Origin: Balanoglossus misakiensis
Taxonomy: Eukaryota > Hemichordata
Reading direction: 5' to 3'
NCBI GenBank assembly: GCA_040954595.2
Contig: CM082579.2
Location: 868,001-932,000 of the forward strand
Length of the DNA: 64,000 nt
The notes under the pieces are model-generated. The model searched no databases, was not told where the DNA came from, and saw only the letters and a program-made list of their open reading frames with translations. Shown piece by piece: positions 52,701 to 64,000 of the stretch (its first letter is position 1; each line of letters opens with the position of its first letter). The position numbers and the translations under genes are program-made.

Positions 52701-55700
52701 AAACCACAGTAGCTAACAGCAAACACAGTCACTCAGAAACTGGAGAATTACTTGGAGATTATGGCAAAGGATGTGGAGTTACTGATGTTGACAGTTTAGC
52801 TTGCGACTGTGGCTGGTATCAATCATTACATGTACTTAATGATATTGATAAATCAAAATAGTTTGAAGGTCATTGGTACAACGACAAACAGGGTTTTATT
52901 TAATCACACTAGTTTAGATGTGCCCATCACCAATTATATACACTTTGGAGTTCATACAAATATAATCAGTGTATGAAATAGGAGGAACTGACCAATACAT
53001 AGTAATGATAGTTAGTATGTTTTTTTCCTCTCAAGGTCAACAAGTCAGGCTTTTTCTCTAACTTAGGATGATGAGATAAGCGGTTAGGCATTCTTCAAGG
53101 AACGTTTCATGTAAATACACCACCACATTCCAGAAAGAATAATGTCACCACAGGAGGTCAATGCGTAAACTTTGACCTCAATAACAATGTGGTCTCTAAC
53201 GCTGTGAGAGTTTGCCCCGAGTCTAATTTTAGTCTTTTCACAACCAAACAGAGATCCAGTGTTTTTCCTCAAAGCGCTTGGTTTTGCCACGTTCTAGATT
53301 GTGCCACCTGTCAGATTTAATGTCTTTGGCATAGAACAGTTTTTACTGGGACTCAGAACCCCAGATTGATTTGAGGACAAGTCGTTTGACAGACAAACAG
53401 CAAAATTATGGTTGATAATTGCAATGTGGAATTTGATATTTTATCATGTTGAGCAGTGGAACATTGGCATGGCTGTACTGAAGGTGTACATGTACATGTA
53501 CAGACAGAGTAATGATCATTATTTGGACAGTGCATGTGACCTGACAAAACAAACATAGCATACAAGTAGGACATTGACTTTGAGTTATATTCCCATGAAG
53601 GGTTGCCCAAGTGTGCAAAAAGGCGATTTCTTAACTTTCTATCTATGTGTCCAGGGCAAGATTAGAAATCATGATATCTTGGAGTTTTTATTTGACATGC
53701 CTCTACATGTAAGGGTACATCAATTGTACCATAGTTGTTGAGAAGTAATATTTGCTTTTGCCACCATACTGTTAGATAGGTGAAAACTCCCCATTTCCAC
53801 ATTGTGCCATTAAACTTAAGGGGTGAAGCCTCCCATCCATGTATGTAGCTACCAAGGAATGTCTGAAATTCTTAAGACATAGAATGATTATAAATCAATA
53901 TGTACATTGGGTCAAAGTTCGAGACCTCTGCACAAAATCTTTTGGTAGCATGGTTGCAGAATTGGCTGCCTGTCTTTGCAGTTTTCAAGTGTTCAGCATT
54001 AGGCTGCCGGAACTTTGGTCTGTACTATGCTAGCTGAAACTTGTTTAATCCGCATATTTGGATGGATTGTTGGAACAGGAACAGTATGTGGAAAATGCCA
54101 CCACTAGCACATATGATCAGTCATGAGTTTGTGAGACTAATACTATGTATTATACGTAGCAACCAGTATTAGTACATGTATCCGATTTATCACTAAGAGT
54201 TTTAATGCAGAGCAGCTGAAAATATCGAACAACTCATGTTAACCTTTATCCCTACATGTATCTTGTTTTTCACAGGACAATATCCACCAGTTTTTGAGGG
54301 CGTGCGAGGGTCTAGGATTGTATGGTTCACAATTGTTTAATGAAAGTGATCTTCAAGATATTAGCAGAGTAGGGTGAGTATCTCTCAAGTGGTAATGTAC
54401 TCCATGATCTGCAACATTAGATTTCCAAGATAACCCTATTAAATACAAGTGCAATGTAGGTTTCAATTTCATGGAAATGTTTGGCACCCCAGAACAAAAC
54501 ATCCTGTAATAATTGGCTTCATTTCGACTGAGTTTGCTTTTCTGGAGAAGGCTGTATATTTTGCATAATCAGTTTTTGTAAAGACTTGATATTTGCAATA
54601 AACAGCGGTAAGTACCAGCACCTGTTTGTAATGAACAATGCTTGTAGCAGAAACATTGCAACAGCTGACAAGTGAAAGTATTGAGTGTCCATCAAAAATG
54701 CAATGATGACACTCATCAATTTACATCTGTGGCCCCCGAAATTCTGCCCATCCCATGTCGCTAGCTTAATTATTAGGATTTCATAAAGCTTCATTGGGAA
54801 TTCAGAATTAAATGGATCACTGGTTTGATGCAGATTATGTGTATGTGTAGGTTTCAACATAAACACATTACTGCTGGTGTAATATAACACAGTCACTCAT
54901 AGATGTTCTCTTGCAGTCTGTAATTCCTGCAACTTTTCTGATGGACCTCTTATGATTAAATGCAGCCTTAGAAATAGAATTCAGAAAGGACAGCTTCAAT
55001 CTGATAACTGAGAAAGCTTCTTTCATTCTTGTATCATTGCTTCTCAAACGTGAAGTATTCCAAGCATTGTCCACTTGCAGCAATTCAATTAATCTTAACA
55101 CGTACTACTTGATTGGGATTCATCAAGGGTCCAAAAACGCATTGACCGGTCATCCTTTTCATGTCATGTTAACTGAAAAAATAATGAGATTAGAGCTGGA
55201 TGCAATGAAATTATCCAAGGGTTAATTGTTTCTGTTATTTTGGTACAAATTCTTTTTGGAAGTTACAGAGTGCTGCAATCAGCATGCACACATGACTGAA
55301 AGCAAGCTTATGTCTAGGAATGTACTTTATCATCCAGACAACACTTCAGTTGCCTTTGTAGCATGTGGCATGTAGGTATTCAATACTAAGTTGGACGTGT
55401 CCGCATGCTGGTCTCGCTGTACACGTCACCCATAGTATAGGCTGATGTTTATCATTTTAAAATTTTCCTTCCTTGGTTATATTTTAGCTGCATTCAGGGA
55501 CTGTTGTTATAAAGAATGATATGAATTAATGTGGAGTGTTCACTGCCTACCAACTCTCAACATTCATGTTGGACTAATGCCAGCCAAATATTACAAATAT
55601 AGTTTGCCTTCTGTTGGCCTCAGTGCAAGATAACCTCATAGAGTCTGGTTGAGTCCATCTACTGAATCATGATTGTTTCATTTGCAAAGCGAAATGGGAG

Positions 55701-58700
55701 AGGAATTTCTCTGTATGCAATTACAGTAGATAGTATCGGCATCTAGCGCCCATCAGCTCAGCAATCTGCACAACTATTCAAAGACCAGTCTCATCACAAA
55801 TTAACTGAAGAAAAAAAAGTAATTCAGTCTCCCTGGTAATTTTCCGCAAGAATTCAATTTCCTAGTGGTCAAAAATTTAGAAACTTTGTCAGAGTAAATC
55901 GCTGAAATGTTTTTCAGTGCTGGAACTCAGTGGGAGTAGTTCTTGAATACCTCCACAATTCTGTAGTAATTTCATTAATTGAGTTTTGAGTGTTCCTTTA
56001 CTTCATTGGAATGGGTTTGATGAATGTGGTCTGCAGTAATGCATTGGTTGTACTAGTATGCAAATACTAAACATTCTCTTTTTTAAAGTGAAATCCAGCT
56101 ACACCGATATATACACACAAATTATGCAAGTATTTCACTATGCGTATAGTTCATGTACATGCATACAAACACTGGCTCTGAAATGTTCTATTTTGACATA
56201 TAATGGTTTCTAAGTAGTCTTATTCATCATACGGACTATGCGAGTTTCACGGCAGTCATGCTCTGTTTAATGACACTTCGCAATCTGTACAAGTACTGTC
56301 AATACATGTACAGTTGCAACTCATAAACCAATTCAATTTCATTGATGGTGAAACACAAGATGAAATGGGGTGTAATCGGAAAACAAATCCTTTTCTTTTT
56401 GGTAACAATTATATCCGGTTTGGATTTCCGCTCTCCCATTTCCTGTCAAGTGCTTATTGAACTGGTCAGTTCTCACTTGTTCCCAAGTCTACAATTGTGG
56501 TGTTGACGACAGGATAGCATGTTGGTTACACTATAAAATGATTTATTTATGTAGCAGTGATTGTAACTTATAATTCTGGTTTGGACATAAAACTTCCTCT
56601 GTAATAATAAGGCACTGTGAAACTAGAACTTATTTGATAATACTGGGATAAGGTGGCAGTCAGGTTTCGTACAATAACAAAGAAAACTGTGGTTTATCAG
56701 ACTTCTCCATTTATTGTTGCATTTTAGGATCAGGAATAAATTTCTTGCATTTTGTTTGATCATCTTAAATCCTGGGGTCTTCTAAGGGCATCAACTTTAG
56801 ATGTTACCAGCACATTAAATCTTCAGAAAATTGGGCTTGATAGTAATGTGAAAAGTTCACAAATATTTAACCCATAGGTCATGTAAGTTCATGATAATGG
56901 TTCACCCGAGTTTACAGCAACTTGCAAGGTCATCAAAGTTAATGCGGGTCATTTCAGTTCTTGATAAGCTAAATGATTTCCCAGAAAAGCCCCTGGTTGT
57001 TATCTCTTTGCATGTATGCAGTCGCTTGGGTGGTATTAGTCAAGTAGACCTGGCTGGTACATGTATTTGTGTGATTAGCTAGCTTTCTCATTGATAGAAG
57101 TTGTAGCCCCGACCCAGAGTACATGTGGTACATCATCCTGAGTGATGATTGGTACACAAACGAATGGAGTGATATACAGGGGTCAGAGGTCACCAACCAG
57201 ACTGTAATTCCAATGTACCCTGAAGGTACTAGACAAAGATACATGTGTATAAAAGAGAAAGGAGGCTTTCTCTCACTCAGGCAGTAATAACCCCAGGCAT
57301 TGCGCTGACAGAAATAAACTGAGCAGTTGATGACATTAGATGTGGCTGTGTTTGTCAAACCATCTGTGTCGTCTCATGAATTCCTATAAATTCTGAGCTA
57401 CATTTGTATTCTGAGGGTTTTGTCAGTACATGTATTTTTAATGATTGCTCATTAACAGTTATCAACCACCTTCATTTGAAATGGTACTTTCTAAGATTTT
57501 GCAGGTTGTTGACCTGTAGACATGGATGTTTATACTGTCACCATTCTGATGCAAAGTCTTTCCAATCACCGTTGATTGTTCTGCAAGACTATTTGATCAT
57601 TCTTTCTTACTGATTTCTCAAGTGGAAAGTGTGAATGGCTTGAATTCAATAGATTCCACTGGACACATCTGCCAGTGGTTTGTAGTTCAATAGCATGCGT
57701 TGAGCACCAGTATCATGCCAATCCTAAGTTTTCCTGTGATGAGCATATCGATGATGGTCCAGGTCACCTTTACCCCGCCCTTGGTTGGGTTCCATCCAAC
57801 ACCATGTGCCAAACCAAAAAAGTATAAAATACAGTTCTATGCAAAATTGTAATGGCTTAATTGACATGTGTCTGTGGTAAACCAGAGAATATCTGCTTAA
57901 TCATTTTCCCAAAACACAATGAATGTACATGACTTGTCTATGATAAGCCATTTAATGTTTGGGGGGACAAACATGTTTGAAACAGAATACTTGTTCAATG
58001 GGTGAATGCCACCCTTTGGAAAGAAAGCAGTTGTACTGAAAGGAATTACAGACCGCACATTAATATAAAATTCAGGTATTTGAGGTTTCATTGTGGTTTG
58101 ATATATGTATACAATAGTTTTGTTGAAATCATTAATTGATGTGGCTTTCTGTAGGCTAATTTTTTTGTCTAAGGATATTGGAAGTGTAACTGTATTGTTA
58201 TGATATTCAAAATTAATGGATATAGACTTTGATGTGTATGAAAACATTTGTATTGTCCTTTGTTAGACATTCCTGAGTTTTATGTCAGACTTTATTACAC
58301 TTGTAGGCTTTATTACACTTGTACATGCATCATATCTCAAGCACAGATGTTGAGATTGACAGCCTTGGTATGGATGAATTTGTCCATGAACAGGAGCACC
58401 ACCACCCTTCTAGCATTGAAGTTTTATGAAGCTTGCAAGAGCTCGGAGAATATTGGTAGATATTTATGAAATAAAGTTTGACCGAGTCAACTGGGGATTT
58501 TTCCTCTCCATCACATTGCTATCCAAGCCATGGAACCGGCCTTAAATAAACTCTGCTAAACTCATCTTCAAGACATAAAAGCGTTTGCGTCTTCTCAGAT
58601 TTCCAGGCGTTTGTCAGTTGTTGTCTATAAATCTTTGGCAACCTTTACTCCTCCCTTGGTTGTGTTCCATCCAACACCACTTCCTAGACACCCTTGTGAT

Positions 58701-61700
58701 TGCCTTGACATCATCTGTTGGTGCGTTTCTCAGTTGGTGGTGGACACAGTTGACATGTTTCGTACAGTCTGCTTTATCCCATGTTTTGCAGCCAATTTAG
58801 GGACCAGTCCAATAACCAGCTGTACTATACCCTTACCCATTGATGAGGACGTGAGTTTGCCAATAGAGTTGCCAGCTCTGGCACGTACTGGTCAATCTGC
58901 GTTACCAGCAGTATCCTCTTACCACCCTACATTTACTGAATGCAAACTCACATACTACTTTTTGTATGCCAGACAAATAGCATTCTCTCACTGTTCCAAG
59001 TGAGCTGCCCAATGCACAAGTCACTCAACACCAGAAGTCTTTGTAACAAGCAAGTGCAAATGGACCCAAGCATCTTTTGTGTCCTGTGGCTAAATTTAGA
59101 CCATGCATGCAAAACACAGATTTTAGCCACCATACACCAATGACCTTGCAATACAAAAGACAAGTATCTGGGGCAGAAAATCTAGCCATGATGGTAAACC
59201 ACAATTGTCTCATAGGACGTTACAACTTTCAAACATGTGCTTGCACAACTTCACAGATTCGTCTGACAATGAAATAAACAATCACAGACAACCTTTCCAC
59301 CAGACTGCAGCAAGTCAACTGATGTTATAGTCAAATGGACTAATTGTGTTGTAATGTGTTTATTGTTGTGTCTTTCCTTATTATTAATACAGTGTTTCTT
59401 CTTTTGTCTTTATGTTGTATCACCTGTATGTTTTTGGTCCGTGCACCTCTGAAACTAACAGACTTCTTATAAGGTAAGGTCATCCTCTTTTTCATGGAAC
59501 ATGTATGTCATTACTCAATAAAAATCCACCATTAGTGTAGATAAACCTCCTCATCTCGATTTCTGTTACTGTCAGTTGAGTGGAAACTGTTTCGTATGTA
59601 CATATTGCAAGCTCTTTCACTTCCCTGTTGCTGGTTCCATCATCGTGTGATTTGGGTGTTTGTAAAACTCTGATGAGTTCAGTCAAGCCAGCCTACAATG
59701 ATCAATTAAATTGCTGTGATGCCAGGTGATCTAGCCTAGCTGTAGGTTCCACCAGACTCTTCTTCGTAGAACATAAGGCTGCAGTTATAGAAAACACCCA
59801 AGGAGCAGTGTGTGTCTATCTGTACGGTTGTGCATTTCATCCAAACCAGGTTCCCTCCTATACATGTTCAAGTAAAGGCCAAAGATACATTGTTATGTTT
59901 TCTTCAGGATTTTGGTATTTCACCTCCAGAATTTTAAATTGACCATCTGCTGTTATTTCTTTTTTTACAGGGACGTAAATAAACTTGAAGAAGAAGCTGA
60001 CAGACAACTTAAAAATGTGAGTACAACTCATCAGTATGGTTGTATCAAAGAGAAACAATACTCACAAGAATGTTCTTTGGTTTTACGGTGTTCAAATGAG
60101 TCTGGAATACGAGGGATTCAAGTTGTTATTTTGTAACCATTTGATCTTCAAGGAGACAGTTGAATTTGATTTGGAATGCCAACAAGCCATTTCTGGAATA
60201 TATTCTTCCCACCAGGAAGCAGGCTATTTACATATTTTCAGGTCTTTGTTATAAAAAGTCTTAGCACAAACTAATGTCACAAGCAAGTAGGTTTTTAGAA
60301 GTTAATTATAAGGTTTTTCATTTTTAAAAGGAACTACACTTTCATTTGTAAACCTCGTAACATAAATTTAAAGAATGCAAAGAATGTACTTCATTTCTCA
60401 TTAAAGTAATGACGTTGTGTGTGAAAATAACAAAGTCCTTCAAACTTTTATTAAACGGTAACAAGTTTCATGTTGTTGATATTTCAACCTCAAGTCTGAC
60501 ATTTCAATTTAAACCCTGTCCTTTCCACCTTCACCTTTTCTGAAGGTTTGGCATTTGATATTTGGTGATCTAAAGTTACAGTTTGTACCCTAAATGTTTA
60601 AAAGGCTGGGGAGGGTCAGTTTTTGGTGTATGGTGTCCTTCAACTTGTTTCAGGGAGTGTTGTGTACTACTTATTCTGGAACATTATACCTTGCCATTAA
60701 ATAAACAGGAAATTATTTTTCTTAAAGAAGCTTCTGGTATATCTCATCAGAAATACCTTATGACACTGTACCAGTAACCTTATTTTGATTCATTGAGTAT
60801 GTTTCCATGGTGATGCTTTTTAATGGTATTTGTACAGACTAAATTGTATTGTGATCTTGTTTAGTGATCAGGCAAGCAATTTGTAGGGGAAAAAAGGTAA
60901 ACATGTAACAGTTTCTTACAACAACAAAAACGCCTAGTTTCTGATTAGGTACTCTCTGATTGGTGATATCAACAGTCACACCCAATTATAACTGTAACAC
61001 TCTGAGGAATTTACCCTGGGAAGGTTGTAATCTTTCGGCTTGTTTACACAGTAAAATACCAAGGTCTTCTCTGAACATTACCTCTGGTACTTTACTTAAC
61101 TGTTGTCTTAATCTGTTTTCTTCAGTGGTGTAACAAAATTCTGATAAGATGTTTCTTTTTGGCCCGAACGACATGAACTCATGAATTATTCTCTTTCCCT
61201 TTCTGCAGGTGTGTATCACTATATTCTGGCTAGGAAAAACTGCCGCTAAACTCAAGAAGTATCGTTTTCCAAAGTTGAATTTAGGTGCATTTGCACAGTT
61301 GTTGTCGCCGGCAGATTTAGCTGAGGTAAGTCGACGTCTATGGCTCTCTTATGCAACAAGTGGGACTATGTATTGCATAATAATTGTTTCCATAGTGAAT
61401 ATCAACATTTTCCTATCACAGTCTTCTTAAGGTTTGTGTTGGTAATTAGTTAGATTTAATGCTGTCTTATGTTCACCTCCAGGACCCAACGTCTCCTAGC
61501 AACAGTATAGACAGTGCAGCATCACCAGTGCACAGTCCAGGCTCATCATTTGATCACACAGACAGACACTTCAACCACGTGAAGATGGAACCGTCATATA
61601 GGAGTAACCGCTACTCAGGAATGTACGATTACAACTACAGTCGAGAAAACGGTTACCAGGACGATAATGCAAACAAAACAGGTGATGAGAATGAAGTCAC

Positions 61701-64000
61701 CCCGCAACAGAAACAAAAAGATGATTACGGAAAAAGGCGATACAGTATGCCTGTGACCTACAGTCATCCAAAGCCTCAACAGTTTATTGTGGCTGCAAAA
61801 ATTGAACACACAAGGCAACCTTCACAGGAGAAGGAATATACCCATTCCAGACCAAGGAAAGGGGATTATGGAGAACCGGATGAGACTTTTGAATTGCTAG
61901 GAAGACAGAAAAAAGTCGTTGACGAGGATCAGAATTCGTGGATGTCGGTAAGGCTACTCTAAACTTGCATGTTGATAATTTCTCTGATGAGCAAAGTATG
62001 TTGGACCTTGTGAGAATGGGACATACATGTATCCCCCTGTTAATGCCATGCTGAATGAAACACTGTTTTTGTGGTATAATTTTCTTGACAGAGCCTTAGT
62101 TCTTGGAAAACGAAGAGAATTAAAGCGACATCCACAGCCAGAGAACGGAAAGCAGAACTTGAACAAACAGAACAAGAAGAAAGTCGAAGCAGAGGAGGAA
62201 ACAAAACATTTGCACAAATGTTAGAAGACAGGTGAGTTTAATAAAAACACATTTAGTCATACAAACAGGGTTGCACTTGTAGTCATTTGACCAGCTGGTA
62301 TGGTGTGTCACAAATGTTATAATACATAATTTCTTTTGGTGCTGTGGTCAATGCAACAACTGTGGTCAGTCATTACTTCGACTTTTATTGTTTGTTGTTC
62401 AGAGAACACAGAGAAAGGACAATAGCAGCAATAGTGAACAAAGAAGAAGATGAGACTCGAGAAGAGTTGAACAAAATTTTGACAGAAGTTCCACTGGAAT
62501 ACAACTCTGACAGTGAGCATGGAAGTCAAAAGAATATTCCCATCACTCATGAACCAGAACCAGAGGTATGTGTTTCTTCAAGAAATTTCTGGTATATCAG
62601 GAAATACAACCCATTTTTCATCTTTAAAGTTTGGACTGCACTGACACCTTTCTTATACATCTCTGTATTGAAATGAATAATCCTTTTCTTTCAGACAGAT
62701 CAGTTTCACACAGATTTTTCACTCAATATTGTCAGGATTTCATTGTAATAAGCCAATGAGCTCTCTTTGAATGTTGTACTCTTTGACTTCAGTTCTTTTT
62801 CAGTCTTGTTCTTCAGTTTCTTTCATTTTCCATGTGTCCAACCTGACTACTTTATCCACAGGAACCCAAAAGAGGTTATTACAGTAGTAGTTTGTATGGG
62901 AGAACACCCAGATATGCACCCGAGACCGCTAAACGATACGCTCCAGAGAGAAGTGCGCCCTCAGTGACTGTATCACAACCAAAACGGGCGCCACCAGTAG
63001 TAGCTCCTCGAAGAGTAAGCAATTACCATGGTGATACGCTTGTTTCATCAGAATGTGAAATACCCTCAATATGTATGAATGTACTCAGTACACAAAAATA
63101 TTAAGACATGCTCCAAATCAGGCAATATTTTCAGTGTGATGATTGGCAGATGAACAGACAACACCTGTGGTTACAACTGCTTCAGCCAATCAGAACAGTT
63201 GTGGCCTCAAGTTGGCTTTACATTGACCAGTCGTCAGTCGTCATATGAGAAATATTAGTACTTGATGTCAATTATTATGACTTTTTCCTGCGCCATTACT
63301 GCTTGGCCAACACTTGCTATGCAACTGGCAATGCTAAGACAATGACTATGAACGCAGAGTTGCATAGCAGTGATCAAGTTTAAACTGAGATATCTGTACA
63401 GCTCTTGTATTGCCCTAACACTGCAGTAGCTAACTCCTGAGATGCAAGATAGATGCATGGGCCTGTTTCAGAAAATGTTTCCAATTGCTTTCAATCAGAA
63501 AGAAAGTTCTGATGTTCCTATGAGATCTGTGTATGGCTTGCTATCCGTAATCACCATAAGCTTTAATTCATCCTTCACAGGACTGTGACCCTTGCCTGTG
63601 TGAGTTTCAATATAGAAACAGCAAAATCTACACATACACATCTAATGCTAATCGTCAATGTAATTTTTTTCCACAGAGAGCACCATTGGCTATTTTCTCC
63701 CAAACTTGTCATCTAACATTGCTTTTTACCCAGCTGTGATAATCCTGACAATTTGCCTTCTGTCTTCCTACAACATGCATAATGGTTTGACTTTAAGGTA
63801 CTACACCAGCATGTTATTAAAACCACTCATCTAGATTGCAGCTGTCTTGATCCATCAGAATTTCTGCCCTGACTTCTCAATTTCTGTTGGTAGTTTCAGA
63901 GAAGGGAACCATCACCTGTGGAGAACAGACCTGCTCTTGATAGATCATTAGGCACAACCAAACCAGTCATCATCAAATCATTTGAAGCACCCACACAAAG
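37726..64000 (+). CDS. LIMCH1: LIMCH1/LMO7-type calponin-homology protein (3' end outside window)
   Basis: Eleven exons in phase: 37726-37776, 47243-47313, 47492-47555, 54276-54373, 59971-60016, 61209-61325, 61483-61947, 62092-62231, 62403-62565, 62862-63014, and 63900 onward. Exons 1-6 (149 aa) form a calponin-homology domain: ALIESRKWIE, AVTGKNFPYDDFKKSLEDG, KIKPGSIRKINTTSFAGL, FLRACEGLGLYGSQLF and VCITIFWLGKTAAKLKK. These match LIMCH1/LMO7, actomyosin regulators with a C-terminal LIM domain expected beyond the window. Exon 7 is a Ser/Tyr/His-rich linker. Exons 7-9 (NSWMSSLSSWKTKR, ARERKAELEQ, FAQMLEDREHRERT) resemble the conserved charged central region of that family. The symbol is a family assignment; LMO7 is equally possible, since the two are vertebrate duplicates. 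The first intron is 9.5 kb and the third and fourth are 6.7 and 5.6 kb, typical of 5' regulatory introns. Confidence 0.88.
38974..39037. repeat. Palindromic ATCA/ATCG microsatellite
   Basis: A run of AATC units passes into ATCG units and then into GATT units, so the whole tract is a near-perfect palindrome of about 60 bp able to form a long hairpin or cruciform. Confidence 0.85.
43351..43370. repeat. (AC)n microsatellite
   Basis: About ten uninterrupted AC units in the first intron of the CH-domain gene. Confidence 0.85.
45857..45922. repeat. Short hairpin, inverted repeat
   Basis: AGTCTAGAATCTATC and its reverse complement GATAGATTCTAGACT flank a loop of about 30 bp. It shares the word CTATCCGT with the hairpin at 47.68 kb. 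Confidence 0.7.
47585..47669 (-). mobile_element. Small MITE, copy 3 (family of three)
   Basis: Begins CCCTTTCACCCCCAGTTCCC and ends ACCATGGTGGTGAAAGGG. Its reverse complement aligns with the copy at 14789. It lies 30 bp inside the third intron of the CH-domain gene. Confidence 0.65.
47679..47764. repeat. Short hairpin, inverted repeat
   Basis: TGGTACCTAGCCTAGT at the left and ACTAGGCTACGTGGTACCA at the right form an imperfect stem around about 50 bp. It may belong with the 45.86 kb hairpin as a tiny foldback element. Confidence 0.6.
54374..59970. other. Fourth intron of the CH-domain gene
   Basis: AT-rich intron. A segment of about 40 bp near 57767-57807 is repeated at 58640-58680 (shared TTCCATCCAACACCA). 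A 17-bp tandem duplication (CTTTATTACACTTGTA) lies near 58289-58322. A 130-codon hydrophobic ORF at 58611-59003 covers one repeat copy and has no gene-like features. Confidence 0.45.

Larger units (their letters stand above)
47556..54275. other. Third intron of the CH-domain gene
   Basis: Intronic DNA with one MITE near its start, a hairpin at 47.68 kb, and a TGTACATGTACATGTACA palindrome near 53487. No coding exon is seen. Confidence 0.5.

Noticed and set aside
58611-59003. 130-aa hydrophobic ORF in the CH-gene intron
   Set aside because: No splice context, covers a repeated segment, no domain recognised.

Overview
This is a eukaryotic nuclear window. Genes are split by GT-AG introns, the base composition is AT-rich, polyadenylation signals are present, and nearly every long protein has an animal family signature. 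The gene set includes ABHD18, a Maf nucleotide pyrophosphatase, CNOT7/8, VPS37A, DNAAF6/PIH1D3 and a LIMCH1/LMO7-type CH protein. Together with an ARM-TIR-SAM immune-type gene pair, compact introns and small MITEs, it suggests an invertebrate deuterostome such as a hemichordate or lancelet. The species is inference only.

Left end (1-8.8 kb): two tandem paralogues encode ARM-type repeats, then TIR, then SAM. The first is cut by the window start. Its TIR intron holds a 1.06 kb terminal-inverted-repeat transposon, sitting 4 bases inside the 5' splice site, and an intronless class A GPCR gene. The second is complete (639 aa) and begins with a dual-acylation signal (MGCGAS).

Housekeeping block (9.4-23 kb): two head-to-head pairs. 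ABHD18 (-) is divergent from a single-domain Maf protein (+). CNOT7/8 (-) is divergent from VPS37A (+). From memory CNOT7 and VPS37A are also neighbours on human 8p22, so this looks like ancient microsynteny. An unrecognised charged protein gene (-) follows at 23.4-27.8 kb, then about 4 kb of mostly empty DNA.

DNAAF6 / snoRNA block (32-36.7 kb): the dynein-assembly factor gene DNAAF6 (-) is divergent from a snoRNA host gene (+). Six consecutive host introns each carry one box C/D snoRNA: three good U14 (SNORD14) copies, one diverged U14-like copy, and two copies of a second C/D snoRNA with a perfect terminal stem whose target I could not assign. The spliced host has no long reading frame.

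Right end (37.7-64 kb): the 5' part of a LIMCH1/LMO7-type gene (+), with CH-domain exons separated by 5-10 kb introns and then a dense run of exons that leaves the window. A roughly 84-bp MITE family occurs three times in introns of three different genes.

Coordinates of spliced genes come from reading splice signals and phase by eye. Phases close in every gene where I give a total length.
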